64,000 bases of DNA from Bradyrhizobium sp. AUGA SZCCT0283 (GCF_018130385.1 NZ_JAFCLU010000008.1:124001-188000), one strand, 5' to 3'; counted from the first letter of the stretch, positions 1-9,901 are shown. Numbers and translations: made by a program. Notes: a model not told the origin generated them from the sequence alone.

Positions 1-950
1 AGCACCAGGCGTCCCTCGGCGTCGGTGTTGCCGATCTCCACGTTAAGTCCCTTGCGCGACTTGAAGATGTCGAGCGGGCGGAAGGCGTTGCCGGCCACCG
101 CGTTCTCGACCGCAGGGATCAAGACGCGCAGCCGGACCTTCAGCTTCGCATCCATCACCATCTGCGCCAGCGCCAGCACATTGGCAGCGCCGCCCATGTC
201 CTTTTTCATGATCAGCATGCCGCTGGACGGCTTTATGTCGAGGCCGCCAGTGTCGAAGCAAACGCCCTTGCCGACCAAAGTCACCTTGGGGTTAGCAGGA
301 TCGCCCCAGTTCAGATCGATCAGGCGCGGGGCGCGCGTCGAGGCCATGCCAACGGCGTGGATCAGCGGAAAGTTCTGCTTCACGAGTTCGTCGCCGACAA
401 TGCAATTGAACTGGGCGCCGAATCGCGTCGCCAATGCCTGTGCAGCCTGCGCCAGTTCTTCCGGGCCCATATCGTTCGACGGCGTATTGATCAGGTCGCG
501 CGCCAGCGCGGCCGCCTCCGCCATCCGCGCGACGTCGGCGATATCGATGGCGTCGGGCGGCACCAGCCGGACGTCGGGCCGTTCCGCCTTGCGATAGCGG
601 CCGAACCGATAGGTTCCAAGGGCAAAGGCCAGCGTCGCGAGCCGCACATCATGCGGCGCATTGGCAAAGCGATAGACGCCCGGCGGCAGCAGGCCCGGCA
701 GTGCGCCGGGCCGGAACAGATCCCGTGACTTGGCGGTCTCGTCCTCGATGCCGAAAACGACCTGCGCGATCTGCCCGTCGGGCGCGGGCAGCGTCAGGCA
801 TTTGCCGGGCTTGGCGGTGAAATCATTGGCGAGCGCAAACTGCCGGGCCTGCTCGGGAAGGTCCCTGGCGATCGCGGTCCAGGTGGTCTTGGTGGCGAAA
901 GTGATCGGAATGGCCGGGGCGATGGGCGCGGTCTCGAACGGGGATTGCAT
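1..950 (-). CDS. M17 leucyl aminopeptidase family protein (C-terminus beyond window edge)
   Basis: Zinc/manganese-dependent cytosolic exopeptidase that removes N-terminal residues from peptides. Read leftward from ATG at 950, about 316 residues are visible before the left edge. The catalytic half is clear: VGKGVCFDTGG (metal-binding Asp), MKKDMGGAAN (Lys and Asp), and NTDAEGRLVL at the very edge (metal-binding Asp/Glu and the catalytic Arg). The N-terminal domain before it is poorly conserved, as is usual in M17. The end of the catalytic domain lies off the window. It may be the shorter alphaproteobacterial M17 paralogue and not classical PepA, so no symbol is given. Confidence 0.93.
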   Translation of the reverse strand, partial: MQSPFETAPIAPAIPITFATKTTWTAIARDLPEQARQFALANDFTAKPGKCLTLPAPDGQIAQVVFGIEDETAKSRDLFRPGALPGLLPPGVYRFANAPHDVRLATLAFALGTYRFGRYRKAERPDVRLVPPDAIDIADVARMAEAAALARDLINTPSNDMGPEELAQAAQALATRFGAQFNCIVGDELVKQNFPLIHAVGMASTRAPRLIDLNWGDPANPKVTLVGKGVCFDTGGLDIKPSSGMLIMKKDMGGAANVLALAQMVMDAKLKVRLRVLIPAVENAVAGNAFRPLDIFKSRKGLNVEIGNTDAEGRLV

Positions 951-1088
951 GCTGGTCTCGCGGAAGGGGACGGGCGGGGTGGTGCTCGAAGGGCATAGCA
1001 CGGCCAATTAACCGGCCGTTAGGGTTAACAGTCTATTGCTGGCGCATTCGGCTTCATTCGTCAGACATTCCCGTGAGTTGAAGTGCCC

Positions 1089-1913
1089 ATGCGTCGACAG
1101 TCCAGCCACGCCGGATCCTTTGCCCGGTTCCTCTCCTCCGCGGCCGTGACAGCGGTTCTCGCCGCAGGCCTTGGCGGCTGCCAGACCATGTCCGACATCA
1201 CGGGATCGCTGACCTCATCGTCGTCAAAGGCGCAAGCCGTTCCCGACGATCCGCGCCGCGCAGCCGAAGTCTACGGCGAGCGCTATCGCGCCAACCCCAA
1301 GGATGCCGAGGCGGCCCTGGGCTACGGTCAGGCGCTCCGCGCCACCGGCCAGCGGGCACAGGCCACTGCCGTGCTCGAACAGGCCACCATCGCCCATCCC
1401 GGCAACAAGGCGCTGCTCGCCGCTTACGGCCGCGCGCTCGCCGACAACGGCAATTCTCAGGCGGCCTTCGACGTGCTGAGCCGTGCCCATTCGCCCGCCA
1501 ATCCCGACTGGCGCATTCTTTCGGTACAGGGCACCACGCTCGACAAGATGGGCAAGCACGAGGAGGCCCGCAACTATTATGCGGCCGCGCTGAAGATCGT
1601 GCCGGAAGAGCCGTCGGTGCTGTCCAATCTCGGTCTTTCCTACATGCTGACGCGGGAATTGCCACAGGCCGAGGAAACGCTGCGGCGCGCCTATTCCAAT
1701 CCCCGCGCCGACGGAAGGGTGCGGCAGAACCTGGCGCTCGTGGTCGGCCTGCAGGGCCGCTTCGCGGAAGCCGAGACCGTCGCCAGGGGCGATCTGCCGG
1801 CCGACGAGGCGGCCGCCAATGTGACCTACTTGCGGGAAATGCTGAGCCGCAAGGACAGCCCGCGCAATGGCGGCAAGACCGTGCCGGTCGCAGCCCTCAA
1901 TCGGCCCGACTGA
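1089..1913 (+). CDS. tadD: TadD-like TPR lipoprotein of the Tad pilus
   Basis: Tetratricopeptide lipoprotein (274 aa), in Tad systems thought to act as a pilotin or assembly scaffold in the periplasm. A lipoprotein signal ends in LGGC near residue 33. Degenerate TPR helices follow, with the typical GYGQALRATGQRAQA and YAAALKIVPEEPSVLSNLG repeats. It is on the opposite strand to the main tad block and is separated from tadC by about 215 bases with no visible gene. ATG at 1089 was chosen; an in-frame GTG at 1083 is an alternative two codons upstream. Confidence 0.85.
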   Translation: MRRQSSHAGSFARFLSSAAVTAVLAAGLGGCQTMSDITGSLTSSSSKAQAVPDDPRRAAEVYGERYRANPKDAEAALGYGQALRATGQRAQATAVLEQATIAHPGNKALLAAYGRALADNGNSQAAFDVLSRAHSPANPDWRILSVQGTTLDKMGKHEEARNYYAAALKIVPEEPSVLSNLGLSYMLTRELPQAEETLRRAYSNPRADGRVRQNLALVVGLQGRFAEAETVARGDLPADEAAANVTYLREMLSRKDSPRNGGKTVPVAALNRPD

Positions 1914-2127
1914 GCGCCGCAGCCGTCGTCACCTGCGAGGGCGGTATTCCAGAGCTGTCCGTAATCGCCCCGGGTGTCGCAGCGCCTTGTCCCCGTTACA
2001 CCAAGACTCCTGCACCAAGACTGCACTGGAGTCTCTCCCCGTGCTGGCTTGCTGAAGTCCTGACGAGGCAGCAAGCCCGCGCGACGACGATGATCGCACG
2101 GCGCGGAGCGCGGCCCGCGGCGCGGCC

Positions 2128-3102
2128 TTACTGCATCATCTGGAGCTTGATGTAGGTCGGTCCGAGAATGACGATGAACAGGCACGGCAGGAAGAACAGG
2201 ATCATCGGCACGGTCAGCTTCGGCGGCAGTGCGGCCGCCTTCTTCTCGGCCTCGTTCATCCGCATGTCGCGGTTTTCCTGCGCCATCACGCGCAGGCTCT
2301 GACCGAGCGGGGTGCCGTAGCGTTCCGACTGCATCAGCGCCAGGCAGACCGATTTCACGCCCTCGAGGCCGGTGCGCTTGGCGAGATTCTCGTAGGCCAC
2401 CTTGCGATCCTGCAGGTAGGACAATTCGGCCGTGGTCAGCGCGAACTCCTCCGACAGCGCGATCGATTGCCCCGCGATCTCGGTGGAGACCTTGCGGAAG
2501 GCGACTTCGACCGACATGCCGGACTCGATGCAGATCAGCAGGAGGTCGAGTGCGTCGGGAAAGGCGCGCTTGATCGAGAGCTGACGCTTGCTGATGGCGT
2601 TCTTCAGGAACAGCATCGGGGCCTGGAGCCCGAGATAGGCGGCGGCGATGCAGATGCCGAGCTTGACCGTCAGTGATTTGTCCATCTGCGTGATCACGAA
2701 CACGTAGAGGGCCGCGCCGATGAACAGCACGATCGGTGTCACCGCGCGGGCAAACAGGAACGTGACGTAGGGGGCGTGGCCGCGATAGCCGGCCATGATC
2801 AGCTTGTCGCGCGCGGCTTCCTGCGCCAGCCATTTGGTCAGGTTGAAATCTTCCACCACCTTGGAAACGAGTTGCTTCGGGCTTTGCCGCAGCGACACCT
2901 TTTCTGATTTGGCGAGGCGGTCGCGCTCGCGCTGCCGGAGCCGTTCGCGCTCGCTGGCAACCGCCTTCATGCGCTTGGCGAGGCCTTCGCCGGCAAACAG
3001 CGGCATGATCAGCGTATAGGCGGTCGCGCTCGCCGCGATGGCGGCAAGCAGCATGGTCATGAACCGCGCGTCGTGCATCTTGGAGATTAGAAATTCAACC
3101 AT
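2128..3102 (-). CDS. tadC: TadC, inner-membrane platform protein (T2SS GspF family)
   Basis: 324-aa type II secretion F-domain protein, one of the two inner-membrane platform subunits through which the TadA ATPase drives Flp pilin assembly. It has an N-terminal membrane segment (about residues 15-37), a basic cytoplasmic stretch rich in Arg/Glu, a central hydrophobic pair, and the F domain with ALDLLLICIESGMSVEVAF and RYGTPLGQSLRVMAQE. A C-terminal membrane helix ends the protein. It is the last gene of the leftward pilus operon and starts 10 bases after tadB ends. Confidence 0.92.
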   Translation of the reverse strand: MVEFLISKMHDARFMTMLLAAIAASATAYTLIMPLFAGEGLAKRMKAVASERERLRQRERDRLAKSEKVSLRQSPKQLVSKVVEDFNLTKWLAQEAARDKLIMAGYRGHAPYVTFLFARAVTPIVLFIGAALYVFVITQMDKSLTVKLGICIAAAYLGLQAPMLFLKNAISKRQLSIKRAFPDALDLLLICIESGMSVEVAFRKVSTEIAGQSIALSEEFALTTAELSYLQDRKVAYENLAKRTGLEGVKSVCLALMQSERYGTPLGQSLRVMAQENRDMRMNEAEKKAAALPPKLTVPMILFFLPCLFIVILGPTYIKLQMMQ

Positions 3103-3112
3103 GGTCGCACCG

Positions 3113-4090
3113 TCAGAAGTCGAAATTGATCATTTTCTTCATCACCAGGACGCCGATCGTCATCCAGCCGACGCAGCACACCAGCATGAACTGACCGAGG
3201 CTATGGGTCCAAAGCAACGCGATGTAGTCGGGCGTCGAAATCCATACCAGCAGCATCACGATCGGCGGCAGCGAGCCAATGATGCCTGCGGAGGCCTTGG
3301 CTTCCGTCGACATCGCCTGAATCTTCTCGGCCATCTTCTTGCGGTCGCGCAGCACCTTGGAGAGGTTGCCGAGCGCTTCCGACAGGTTGCCGCCCGACTT
3401 CTGCTGGATCGCGACCACGATGCCGAAGAAGTTCGCCTCCGGCAACGGCATCCGCTCATACAGCCGCGCGCAGGCCTCGCCCAGCGGCATGCCGATGGTC
3501 TGGGTTTCGATGATGGCGTTGAACTCGCTCCTGAGCGGCTCGGGTGAATCGGCTGCCACCACCTTGATCGATTCGAATAGCGGCAGACCGGCCTTGATGC
3601 CGCGCACGATGACGTCGACGGCGTCGGGCAGCGCCTTCAGAAACGCCTTCTCGCGGCGCTTCTTGAGATAACTCAGGACCCAGCGCGGCAGGCCGAGGCC
3701 CGTGCCGAAAGCCATCACCGCGGCGCCCAGCAGGTGGCCGCCGATCATAAAGGCGAGCACGAATCCGACCGCGCCGAAAACGCCTGATACGATCCAGAAT
3801 TTCTGGGGCGTCCAGGATCCCAAACCGGCCTGGGCGAGGCGGGTGGTGAGTGGGACGGACTTGTCCTTCTTGCGTCGGGCGTCGAGCTCCTTCAGCGAAC
3901 CCTCGACCTGCTCACGGCGCGAGCGCTGGCTTTTCTCGACCTGACGTGCCGGCGCGTCGGCACGTGCGATCGAGGCGCGGCGGGATTCGGCCTTCTTCTG
4001 GCCCGACAGCGATGGATAGATGAATACCCAGGCCAGGCCGCCAATGGCGGTAGCGGCGAGAAACGCCAGTGCGAGCGTCTGTATGCTCAT
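3113..4090 (-). CDS. tadB: TadB, inner-membrane platform protein (T2SS GspF family)
   Basis: 325-aa partner of TadC in the pilus inner-membrane platform. An N-terminal membrane anchor (residues 1-25), a charged linker rich in Arg/Lys, two internal hydrophobic segments, and the F domain with DAVDVIVRGIKAGLPLFESI and QQKSGGNLSEALGNLS are all visible. The start was placed at ATG 4090 because GGAG lies directly upstream; a longer reading to 4141 would run into cpaF and lacks a membrane-protein N-terminus. The gene is tightly packed between cpaF and tadC. Confidence 0.93.
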   Translation of the reverse strand: MSIQTLALAFLAATAIGGLAWVFIYPSLSGQKKAESRRASIARADAPARQVEKSQRSRREQVEGSLKELDARRKKDKSVPLTTRLAQAGLGSWTPQKFWIVSGVFGAVGFVLAFMIGGHLLGAAVMAFGTGLGLPRWVLSYLKKRREKAFLKALPDAVDVIVRGIKAGLPLFESIKVVAADSPEPLRSEFNAIIETQTIGMPLGEACARLYERMPLPEANFFGIVVAIQQKSGGNLSEALGNLSKVLRDRKKMAEKIQAMSTEAKASAGIIGSLPPIVMLLVWISTPDYIALLWTHSLGQFMLVCCVGWMTIGVLVMKKMINFDF

Positions 4091-4097
4091 GGACTCC

Positions 4098-5564
4098 TCA
4101 CGTCTTCTCGATGACTTCGGCGGCGTCGAGCGCGGCCGCAAGCCGCTTCTCTTCGCCGAAATATCGCGCGCGCTCCCAGAACCGCGGACGTCCGATTCCG
4201 GTCGAGCGGTGCCGCCCGATGATCTTGCCGTTCGCGTCTTCGCCGATCATGTCGTAGAGAAATACGTCCTGGGTGATGATGGTATCGCCTTCCATGCCCA
4301 TCACCTCGGTGATGTGGGTGATGCGGCGCGAGCCGTCGCGCAGGCGCGCGGCCTGCACGATGACGTCGATCGAGGCGCAGATCATCTCGCGGATGGTGCG
4401 CGAGGGCAGCGAGAAGCCGCCCATCGTGATCATGGATTCGCAGCGCGACAGGGCTTCGCGCGGGTTGTTGGCGTGCAGCGTTCCCATCGAGCCGTCGTGG
4501 CCGGTGTTCATCGCCTGCAGCAGGTCGAACGCCTCGGGTCCGCGGACTTCGCCGACGATGATACGTTCGGGACGCATACGCAGGCAGTTGCGGACCAGTT
4601 CGCGCATCGTCACCTGGCCTTCGCCCTCGATGTTGGGCGGGCGGGTTTCCAGCCGCACCACGTGAGGCTGCTGCAATTGAAGTTCGGCGGCGTCTTCGCA
4701 GGTGATGACGCGCTCGTCATGTTCGATGAACTGGGTCAGGCAGTTCAACAGCGTGGTCTTGCCGGAGCCGGTACCGCCTGATATCAGCACGTTGCAGCGG
4801 ACGCGGCCGATGATCTGCAGAATCTGTGCGCCTTCCGGCGAGATCGCGCCGAACTTGACCAACTGGTCGAGCGTCAGCTTGTCCTTCTTGAATTTACGAA
4901 TAGTGAGCGCGGGGCCGTCGATCGCCAGCGGCGGAACGATGGCGTTGACGCGGGAGCCGTCGGCGAGGCGAGCGTCGCAGATTGGCGAGGATTCGTCGAC
5001 GCGCCGGCCGACCTGGCTGACGATGCGCTGGCAGATGTTGAGCAGCTGCTGGTTGTCGCGGAAGCGGATGCCGGTCTTCTGGATCTTGCCGGCGACTTCG
5101 ATGAACACCGTGCCGGCGCCGTTGACCATGATGTCGGCGATGTCGTCGCGCGACAGCAGGGGTTCCAGCGGGCCGTAGCCGAGCACGTCGTTGCAGATGT
5201 CGTCGAGCAGCTCTTCCTGCTCGGCAATCGACATCACGATGTTCTTGATCGCGATGATCTCGTTGACGATGTCGCGGATTTCCTCGCGCGCCGACTCGCC
5301 GTCGAGCTTGGCGAGCTGGGCGAGGTCGATCGCCTCGATCAGGGCGCCGAAGATGGTCGCCTTGACCTGGTAGTAATTGTCGGATCGCCGCGCCTCCATG
5401 GTGGGCGCGGGCGCGGGCGGGGGCGCCTTCATGGGCGCGATTGGAGGCGAGGCGATGGCCGGCGCGGCCATCTCGCGCGAAACGGCCGGCGCCGAAGCCG
5501 GCTCCTGAATGGCGGGTTTCAATACCCGCGTATCGCTATCATTTCCACTACGCTTACCGAACAC
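4098..5564 (-). CDS. cpaF: CpaF/TadA secretion ATPase
   Basis: 488-aa hexameric VirB11/GspE-type ATPase that powers Flp pilus extension and retraction from the cytoplasmic side. The first roughly 60 residues are Pro/Ala-rich and low complexity. Next comes the N-terminal domain (LGYGPLEPLLSRDDIADIM), then Walker A GGTGSGKTTLLN near residue 265, the Asp-box Glu residues (ITCEDAAELQL), and Walker B/His box region (RIIVGEVRGPEAFDLLQAMN followed by GTLHANNPREAL). The start is GTG at 5564 with GGAG about eight bases upstream. The gene ends just before tadB. Confidence 0.96.
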   Translation of the reverse strand: MFGKRSGNDSDTRVLKPAIQEPASAPAVSREMAAPAIASPPIAPMKAPPPAPAPTMEARRSDNYYQVKATIFGALIEAIDLAQLAKLDGESAREEIRDIVNEIIAIKNIVMSIAEQEELLDDICNDVLGYGPLEPLLSRDDIADIMVNGAGTVFIEVAGKIQKTGIRFRDNQQLLNICQRIVSQVGRRVDESSPICDARLADGSRVNAIVPPLAIDGPALTIRKFKKDKLTLDQLVKFGAISPEGAQILQIIGRVRCNVLISGGTGSGKTTLLNCLTQFIEHDERVITCEDAAELQLQQPHVVRLETRPPNIEGEGQVTMRELVRNCLRMRPERIIVGEVRGPEAFDLLQAMNTGHDGSMGTLHANNPREALSRCESMITMGGFSLPSRTIREMICASIDVIVQAARLRDGSRRITHITEVMGMEGDTIITQDVFLYDMIGEDANGKIIGRHRSTGIGRPRFWERARYFGEEKRLAAALDAAEVIEKT

Positions 5565-5586
5565 GATGGCACTCCACGCGGGCGAC

Positions 5587-6858
5587 CTACTTCTTGGCTC
5601 GCAACTTCTCGATCAAAGGCGACAGCAACGAACTCTTCGGCTTCTTGGTCTCGCCGCGGCCGGTGAGCCGCTGCGCAATCTGCAGGAACATCTCGGTGGT
5701 GCGATGGGTTGCGGAAATTTCCGCGATCATCTGGCCGTTGTTGGCGGCCGACCCGAAGATTTGCGGCTCGAACGGGATCGTGGCGATCGGGTGGTTTTCG
5801 ATCGCCTTGGCGAACTCGGCGGCGGGGATCTCCGGACGCTTCGGGATGCCGACCTGATTGAGGCAATAGAGCGGGGCGCGATCGTTCGGCCGTGATGCCT
5901 TCAAGAGGTCGAAGATGTTCTTGGTGTTGCGCAGATTGGCGAGATCGGGTGCCGCGACGATCAGGATGTCGTCGGCCGCGATCAGGGCGCGCTTGGTCCA
6001 TCCCGACCATTGATGGGGGACGTCGAGCACGATGCAGGGCATCGTGGTGCGAAGCGTGTCGAAGATCGAATCGAACGCCTCCGCGCCGAAATCGTAGACC
6101 CGGTCGAGCGTTGCCGGCGCCGCCAGCAGGCTGAGGTGGTCGGTGCATTTCGACAGCAGGCGGTCGAGGAACGCGGTATCGACCCGGTCGGGCGAGAACA
6201 CCGCATCCGCGATGCCCTGCGGCGGGTCCTGATTGTAGTCGAGGCCGGCGGTGCCGAAAGCGAGGTCGAGATCGGCGACCACGGAATCCAGCGCCAGATC
6301 ACGTGCGATCGCCCAGGCGACGTTATGGGCGACGGTGGATGCGCCGACGCCGCCCTTGGCGCCGACAATGGCAATGATGCGGCCGACGGCCTTGGCTTCC
6401 GGCGCCGAGAACAGGTTGCAGACCGAGCGCACGACGTCGATGGCGCCGACCGGGGCGATGACGTAGTCGCTGACGCCACGGCGCACCAGCTCGCGATAGA
6501 GCATGACGTCGTTGATGCGCCCGATCACGATCACGCGGGTTCCGGCGTCGCAGACGGTGGCGAGCTGGTCGAGGCCGAGGAGAATATCGTTGCGGCCTTC
6601 GGTCTCCAGGATGATGACGTTCGGGGTCGGGGCCGAGCGGTAGGCCTCGACGGCAGCGGCCATGCCGCCCATCTGGATCTTGAGGTGAGCCTTGCCGAGG
6701 CGGCGGTCTTCGCCCGCCGACTGCACGGCGGCCGCGGTTTCCACCGTCTCGCAGAAGGCCTGCACCGACACCCGCGGCGCCGGCGCGATGTGATCCTCGG
6801 TGGACGGTGCCGTGATTTCCGGCTGCTGTTCTGTATTCTGACGCGAGTAAGTGATCAT
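5587..6858 (-). CDS. cpaE: CpaE/TadZ, MinD-like pilus localisation ATPase
   Basis: 423-aa protein with an atypical receiver-like N-terminal domain (about residues 50-155) and a ParA/MinD-type ATPase domain starting at the deviant Walker A GAKGGVGASTVAHN near residue 165. Walker B region VVADLDLAFGTAGLDYNQDP is intact. CpaE-type proteins place the Tad machine at a cell pole or focus. Its start overlaps the cpaD stop by four bases (ATGA), so the two are likely translationally coupled. Confidence 0.94.
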   Translation of the reverse strand: MITYSRQNTEQQPEITAPSTEDHIAPAPRVSVQAFCETVETAAAVQSAGEDRRLGKAHLKIQMGGMAAAVEAYRSAPTPNVIILETEGRNDILLGLDQLATVCDAGTRVIVIGRINDVMLYRELVRRGVSDYVIAPVGAIDVVRSVCNLFSAPEAKAVGRIIAIVGAKGGVGASTVAHNVAWAIARDLALDSVVADLDLAFGTAGLDYNQDPPQGIADAVFSPDRVDTAFLDRLLSKCTDHLSLLAAPATLDRVYDFGAEAFDSIFDTLRTTMPCIVLDVPHQWSGWTKRALIAADDILIVAAPDLANLRNTKNIFDLLKASRPNDRAPLYCLNQVGIPKRPEIPAAEFAKAIENHPIATIPFEPQIFGSAANNGQMIAEISATHRTTEMFLQIAQRLTGRGETKKPKSSLLSPLIEKLRAKK

Positions 6859-7607
6859 TTGCCGGTATCGCTAAGTTTGGCCCTGTCGGCCTCGGGATAG
6901 CTGGTCGTGGTGGTCACGCCCCTGCGATATTTGTCGAAGGCTATGCCACGGCGCGGCGCAAAGGCTGGGGTTTCGGGACGCGGCTGCACGAGATCCGACG
7001 GGTTGTCGACCATCGCCGCCAGATTGCGCTGATTGGAGCAGCCGAAATTGTAATAGGGCTTGTTTTCGAAATAGCCCTTGTTGTTGACGGACGGTCCGAG
7101 ATCCTCCGGCCACAGCCCACACGGGCCGGCCACCGCCGAAATCTTCGGATAGTTGAGGCGGATCGCGGCCATATGCCTGGGATCTTCCGGGCGATACTGG
7201 CGGACATTAGTTGCGCGCGGCGGCACGCCGGCCGCGGCAAGCGTCGCCTTGATCTCGCGCAATGAGTCTTCGGCCGCCCGCGCGTTCGGCGTATTGACGG
7301 GCACGTCGATGCTGATGATGCCGGTGCCTTCCCGCATCCAGGTCTGGCCGAGATACATCACGTCGGCGCGCTGGGAGGCCGAGAGGCCGCCGCGTCCGCG
7401 CCCGACAAAAACGACGATCGAGCGGTCGGCTTCCTGGACCGCGATCGGATGGCGCAGGCGATAGTCGTCAGGCACGCTCGCCGTCGTCACGACGTCGGTA
7501 TTGTGCTTGCAGGCGCTGAGCGCCACGGCAAGACCGATCAGCGCTCCCGCCAGGCAGAGGGCACGCCTTGGATCGGCGGGCTTCCTTGATTTCATCTTCG
7601 GTGTCAT
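6855..7607 (-). CDS. cpaD: CpaD, pilus assembly lipoprotein
   Basis: 250-aa outer-membrane-associated lipoprotein that accompanies the CpaC secretin in Caulobacter-type pili. The N-terminus is basic, followed by a hydrophobic stretch ending in ALSAC, a lipobox with Cys near residue 33. The conserved CpaD body shows PNARAAEDSLREIKATLAAA, then YFENKPYYNFGCSNQRNLAA and MVDNPSDLVQPRPETPA near the C-terminus, all family hallmarks. It lies between cpaC (9-base gap) and cpaE (4-base overlap). Confidence 0.93.
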   Translation of the reverse strand: MTPKMKSRKPADPRRALCLAGALIGLAVALSACKHNTDVVTTASVPDDYRLRHPIAVQEADRSIVVFVGRGRGGLSASQRADVMYLGQTWMREGTGIISIDVPVNTPNARAAEDSLREIKATLAAAGVPPRATNVRQYRPEDPRHMAAIRLNYPKISAVAGPCGLWPEDLGPSVNNKGYFENKPYYNFGCSNQRNLAAMVDNPSDLVQPRPETPAFAPRRGIAFDKYRRGVTTTTSYPEADRAKLSDTGK

Positions 7608-7616
7608 CGTCCCGCC

Positions 7617-9092
7617 TCAGTCCGTAATAAAGCCGTAGGTACCGCGATAATTCCGAGCCTTCTCGACACGGCCCGGAACGCCGTAGATGCGATTGATACT
7701 GCCGAGCAGGTCGGCCTGCGGATCCGACGCGCTGGCAAAGCCGTCATCGGGACGCGACAGGTCCTTCTGCGCCACCGCGCGCACCACATAGGGTGTGACC
7801 AGAACCATCAGTTCGGTCTGGTTGTTGACGTAGTCGCGGCTGCGGAACAGCGTGCCGAGAACCGGCAATTGCGCCAGACCGGGGAGGCCGTTGATGGCCT
7901 GCTTGGTCTGCTCCGCAATCAGGCCGGCCATCGCCATCGAGCCGCCCGAAGGAATTTCCAGCGTGGTTTCTGCGCGGCGGGTCTTGATCGAGGGAATGGT
8001 CAGCGAGTTCGTCGAGTTGCCGCTGAGGGCCTGCGTCAGCGTGATCGAGTTGTCGTTCGACAGTTCCGACACTTCCGTCATGACGCGAAGGCTGATCCGG
8101 CCCTCGGTCATCACGACGGGCGTGAAGTTGAGCGAAATGCCGAACTTCTTGAACGAGATCTGGGTCGTACAGACGCGCGTGACCGGGTCGCAGGAATAGC
8201 CTGCCGGAACGGGAAATTCGCCGCCTGCAATGAAGGTCGCGGATTCGCCCGAGATCGCGGTCAGATTGGGCTCGGCCAAGGTGCGCACGACGCCGGCGCT
8301 CTCCATCGCGCGGAGCGTAGCCGTCACCGACGAAGTGCCTGGGAACGATGTCTGCACCCCGTTGGTCGCGACCAGCGGGCGGCCGAGGGCGGTAAACGGA
8401 TTGGAGTTGTTGAAGTTCACGACCGCGGTGCCGTAGTTCAGGTTGGCCGTGAGATCGATGCCCAACTGCTTGATGATGTTGCGGGTGACTTCGGCGACCG
8501 TAACTTTCAGCATCACCTGGTCACGGCCGCGGACGGCGATCGAATTGACGACCTTGTCCGCGCCGCCCACGAGGCGGGCGGCGATATCGGCGGCCTGCTG
8601 CGCCTCGATCGGGCTCGCCGCCATGCCGCTCAATACCACGCCGTCGCCGACGCCCTCGATCAGGATGTCCGAATTCGGCAGCGACTGCTTCAGCGCGGCG
8701 CGCACGCCGTTGAGGTCGCGCTTGACCGCGATGTCGTAGGCTGCGATCTGCGCGCCCGTGGAATCGAAGAAGACAATGTTGGTCTGGCCGACCGCGGCGC
8801 CGATGATATAGGCGCGCTGGGTCGAGCGGACGACGGCGTTGGCGACCTTCGGATCGGCGACCAGCACGTCCTTGATCTCCCGCGGCAGGTCGATCACGAT
8901 CGATTTGCCGATCCCGAGCGAAACGAACCGCGCGTTCATCTGTCCGTCGGTGGTGACCGGAGCCGCGGTGCGATAGTCGCTTGCCACCACCGGCGTCAGC
9001 GCCGGATTGAGCGTGAGCGCAACCACGGCCGAAAACGACAGGGCGCGGACGATGAACGTTCGCATCATCGGCTGAATTTCCCTGCACTTCAT
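7617..9092 (-). CDS. cpaC: CpaC/RcpA, Tad pilus secretin
   Basis: Outer-membrane secretin that forms the pilus exit pore. A signal peptide (residues about 8-40) is followed by the pilus secretin N-domain (KSIVIDLPREIKDVLVADP), a BON-like segment (VVLSGMAASPIEAQQAADIA), and the C-terminal secretin barrel (GISLNFTPVVMTEGRISLRV, then GLPGLAQLPVLGTLFRSRDY). ATG at 9092 (491 aa) was chosen because AAAGGA sits about eight bases upstream. A longer version from ATG 9113 overlaps the cpaB stop as ATGA and cannot be excluded. Confidence 0.93.
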   Translation of the reverse strand: MKCREIQPMMRTFIVRALSFSAVVALTLNPALTPVVASDYRTAAPVTTDGQMNARFVSLGIGKSIVIDLPREIKDVLVADPKVANAVVRSTQRAYIIGAAVGQTNIVFFDSTGAQIAAYDIAVKRDLNGVRAALKQSLPNSDILIEGVGDGVVLSGMAASPIEAQQAADIAARLVGGADKVVNSIAVRGRDQVMLKVTVAEVTRNIIKQLGIDLTANLNYGTAVVNFNNSNPFTALGRPLVATNGVQTSFPGTSSVTATLRAMESAGVVRTLAEPNLTAISGESATFIAGGEFPVPAGYSCDPVTRVCTTQISFKKFGISLNFTPVVMTEGRISLRVMTEVSELSNDNSITLTQALSGNSTNSLTIPSIKTRRAETTLEIPSGGSMAMAGLIAEQTKQAINGLPGLAQLPVLGTLFRSRDYVNNQTELMVLVTPYVVRAVAQKDLSRPDDGFASASDPQADLLGSINRIYGVPGRVEKARNYRGTYGFITD

Positions 9093-9109
9093 ATCGTGCG
9101 TCCTTTCGG

Positions 9110-9901
9110 TCACTTCTGCATCGTCTGCTGGCTGGCAACGCCGTAACGAATGACGTTGAGGTTTTCGCCGCGCTTGTTGAGTTGTTCGTCCGGCTTCTCG
9201 ACCGCGTTGACGTCGGCAATGCTGCGTAGCGCCAGCGTCAGCGAGCCGCTCTGGCGCGATCGCGCCAGCGTCTCGGCCTGTTCAGGCTTCAGTTCGAGGG
9301 TGACCGTCTTGCCGACCAGCGAGTTGGCGCCTTCCTTTTCCTTCGGCGCCTGGTCGATCGCGAGAACACGGACATTGGTGAGGATGACCTCCGCACTGGA
9401 GATGTCCGGGCCTTTGCTGTCCGGATTCTTCTCGCGCTTGGTAAGAAGCACGTCGACGCGGTCATTCGGCAGGATGAAGCCGCCGGCGCCGGTTTCCGGT
9501 GAAATTTCGGTGGAGATGGCCCGGTAGCCGGCGGGCAGGATCGCCGCCATGAAGCCGGAGCCGTCGGCCTTCACCAGCTTCTGTTCGCGAATCGGTTCGC
9601 CCGCGATGAACGGCGCGCGCGCGATGGAGCCCGTGATCTCCTTGATGGCGTCGGCCTTGCTGGCGCGGCTGATGAAGTTGCTGCTGGCGGTCGCGGCCGG
9701 CCAGGTCTGCCACTGCAGATCGTCCGGCTTGACCGAGTGGCCAAGGCCGATATCCGATTTGGCGACGAGAATATCGACGGTCTGAAGCTGCGCGACCGGC
9801 TGGGCCGGCGCCGGCTTGTCGCTGGACCCGCTGGCGAGATATGCGGCAATGCCGCCGGCGCCGATGGCGATGGCCAGAACCACAATGCGTGCGGTATTCA
9901 T
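9110..9901 (-). CDS. cpaB: CpaB/RcpC, pilus assembly protein with SAF domain
   Basis: 263-aa periplasmic protein with one N-terminal membrane anchor (residues 5-24), a SAF domain (VDILVAKSDIGLGHSVKPDD) thought to contact peptidoglycan, and the RcpC domain with GFILPNDRVDVLLTKREKN. It works beside the CpaC secretin in the periplasm. It is the first gene of the cpaBCDEF-tadBC run, and about 130 bases separate it from cpaA. Confidence 0.93.
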   Translation of the reverse strand: MNTARIVVLAIAIGAGGIAAYLASGSSDKPAPAQPVAQLQTVDILVAKSDIGLGHSVKPDDLQWQTWPAATASSNFISRASKADAIKEITGSIARAPFIAGEPIREQKLVKADGSGFMAAILPAGYRAISTEISPETGAGGFILPNDRVDVLLTKREKNPDSKGPDISSAEVILTNVRVLAIDQAPKEKEGANSLVGKTVTLELKPEQAETLARSRQSGSLTLALRSIADVNAVEKPDEQLNKRGENLNVIRYGVASQQTMQK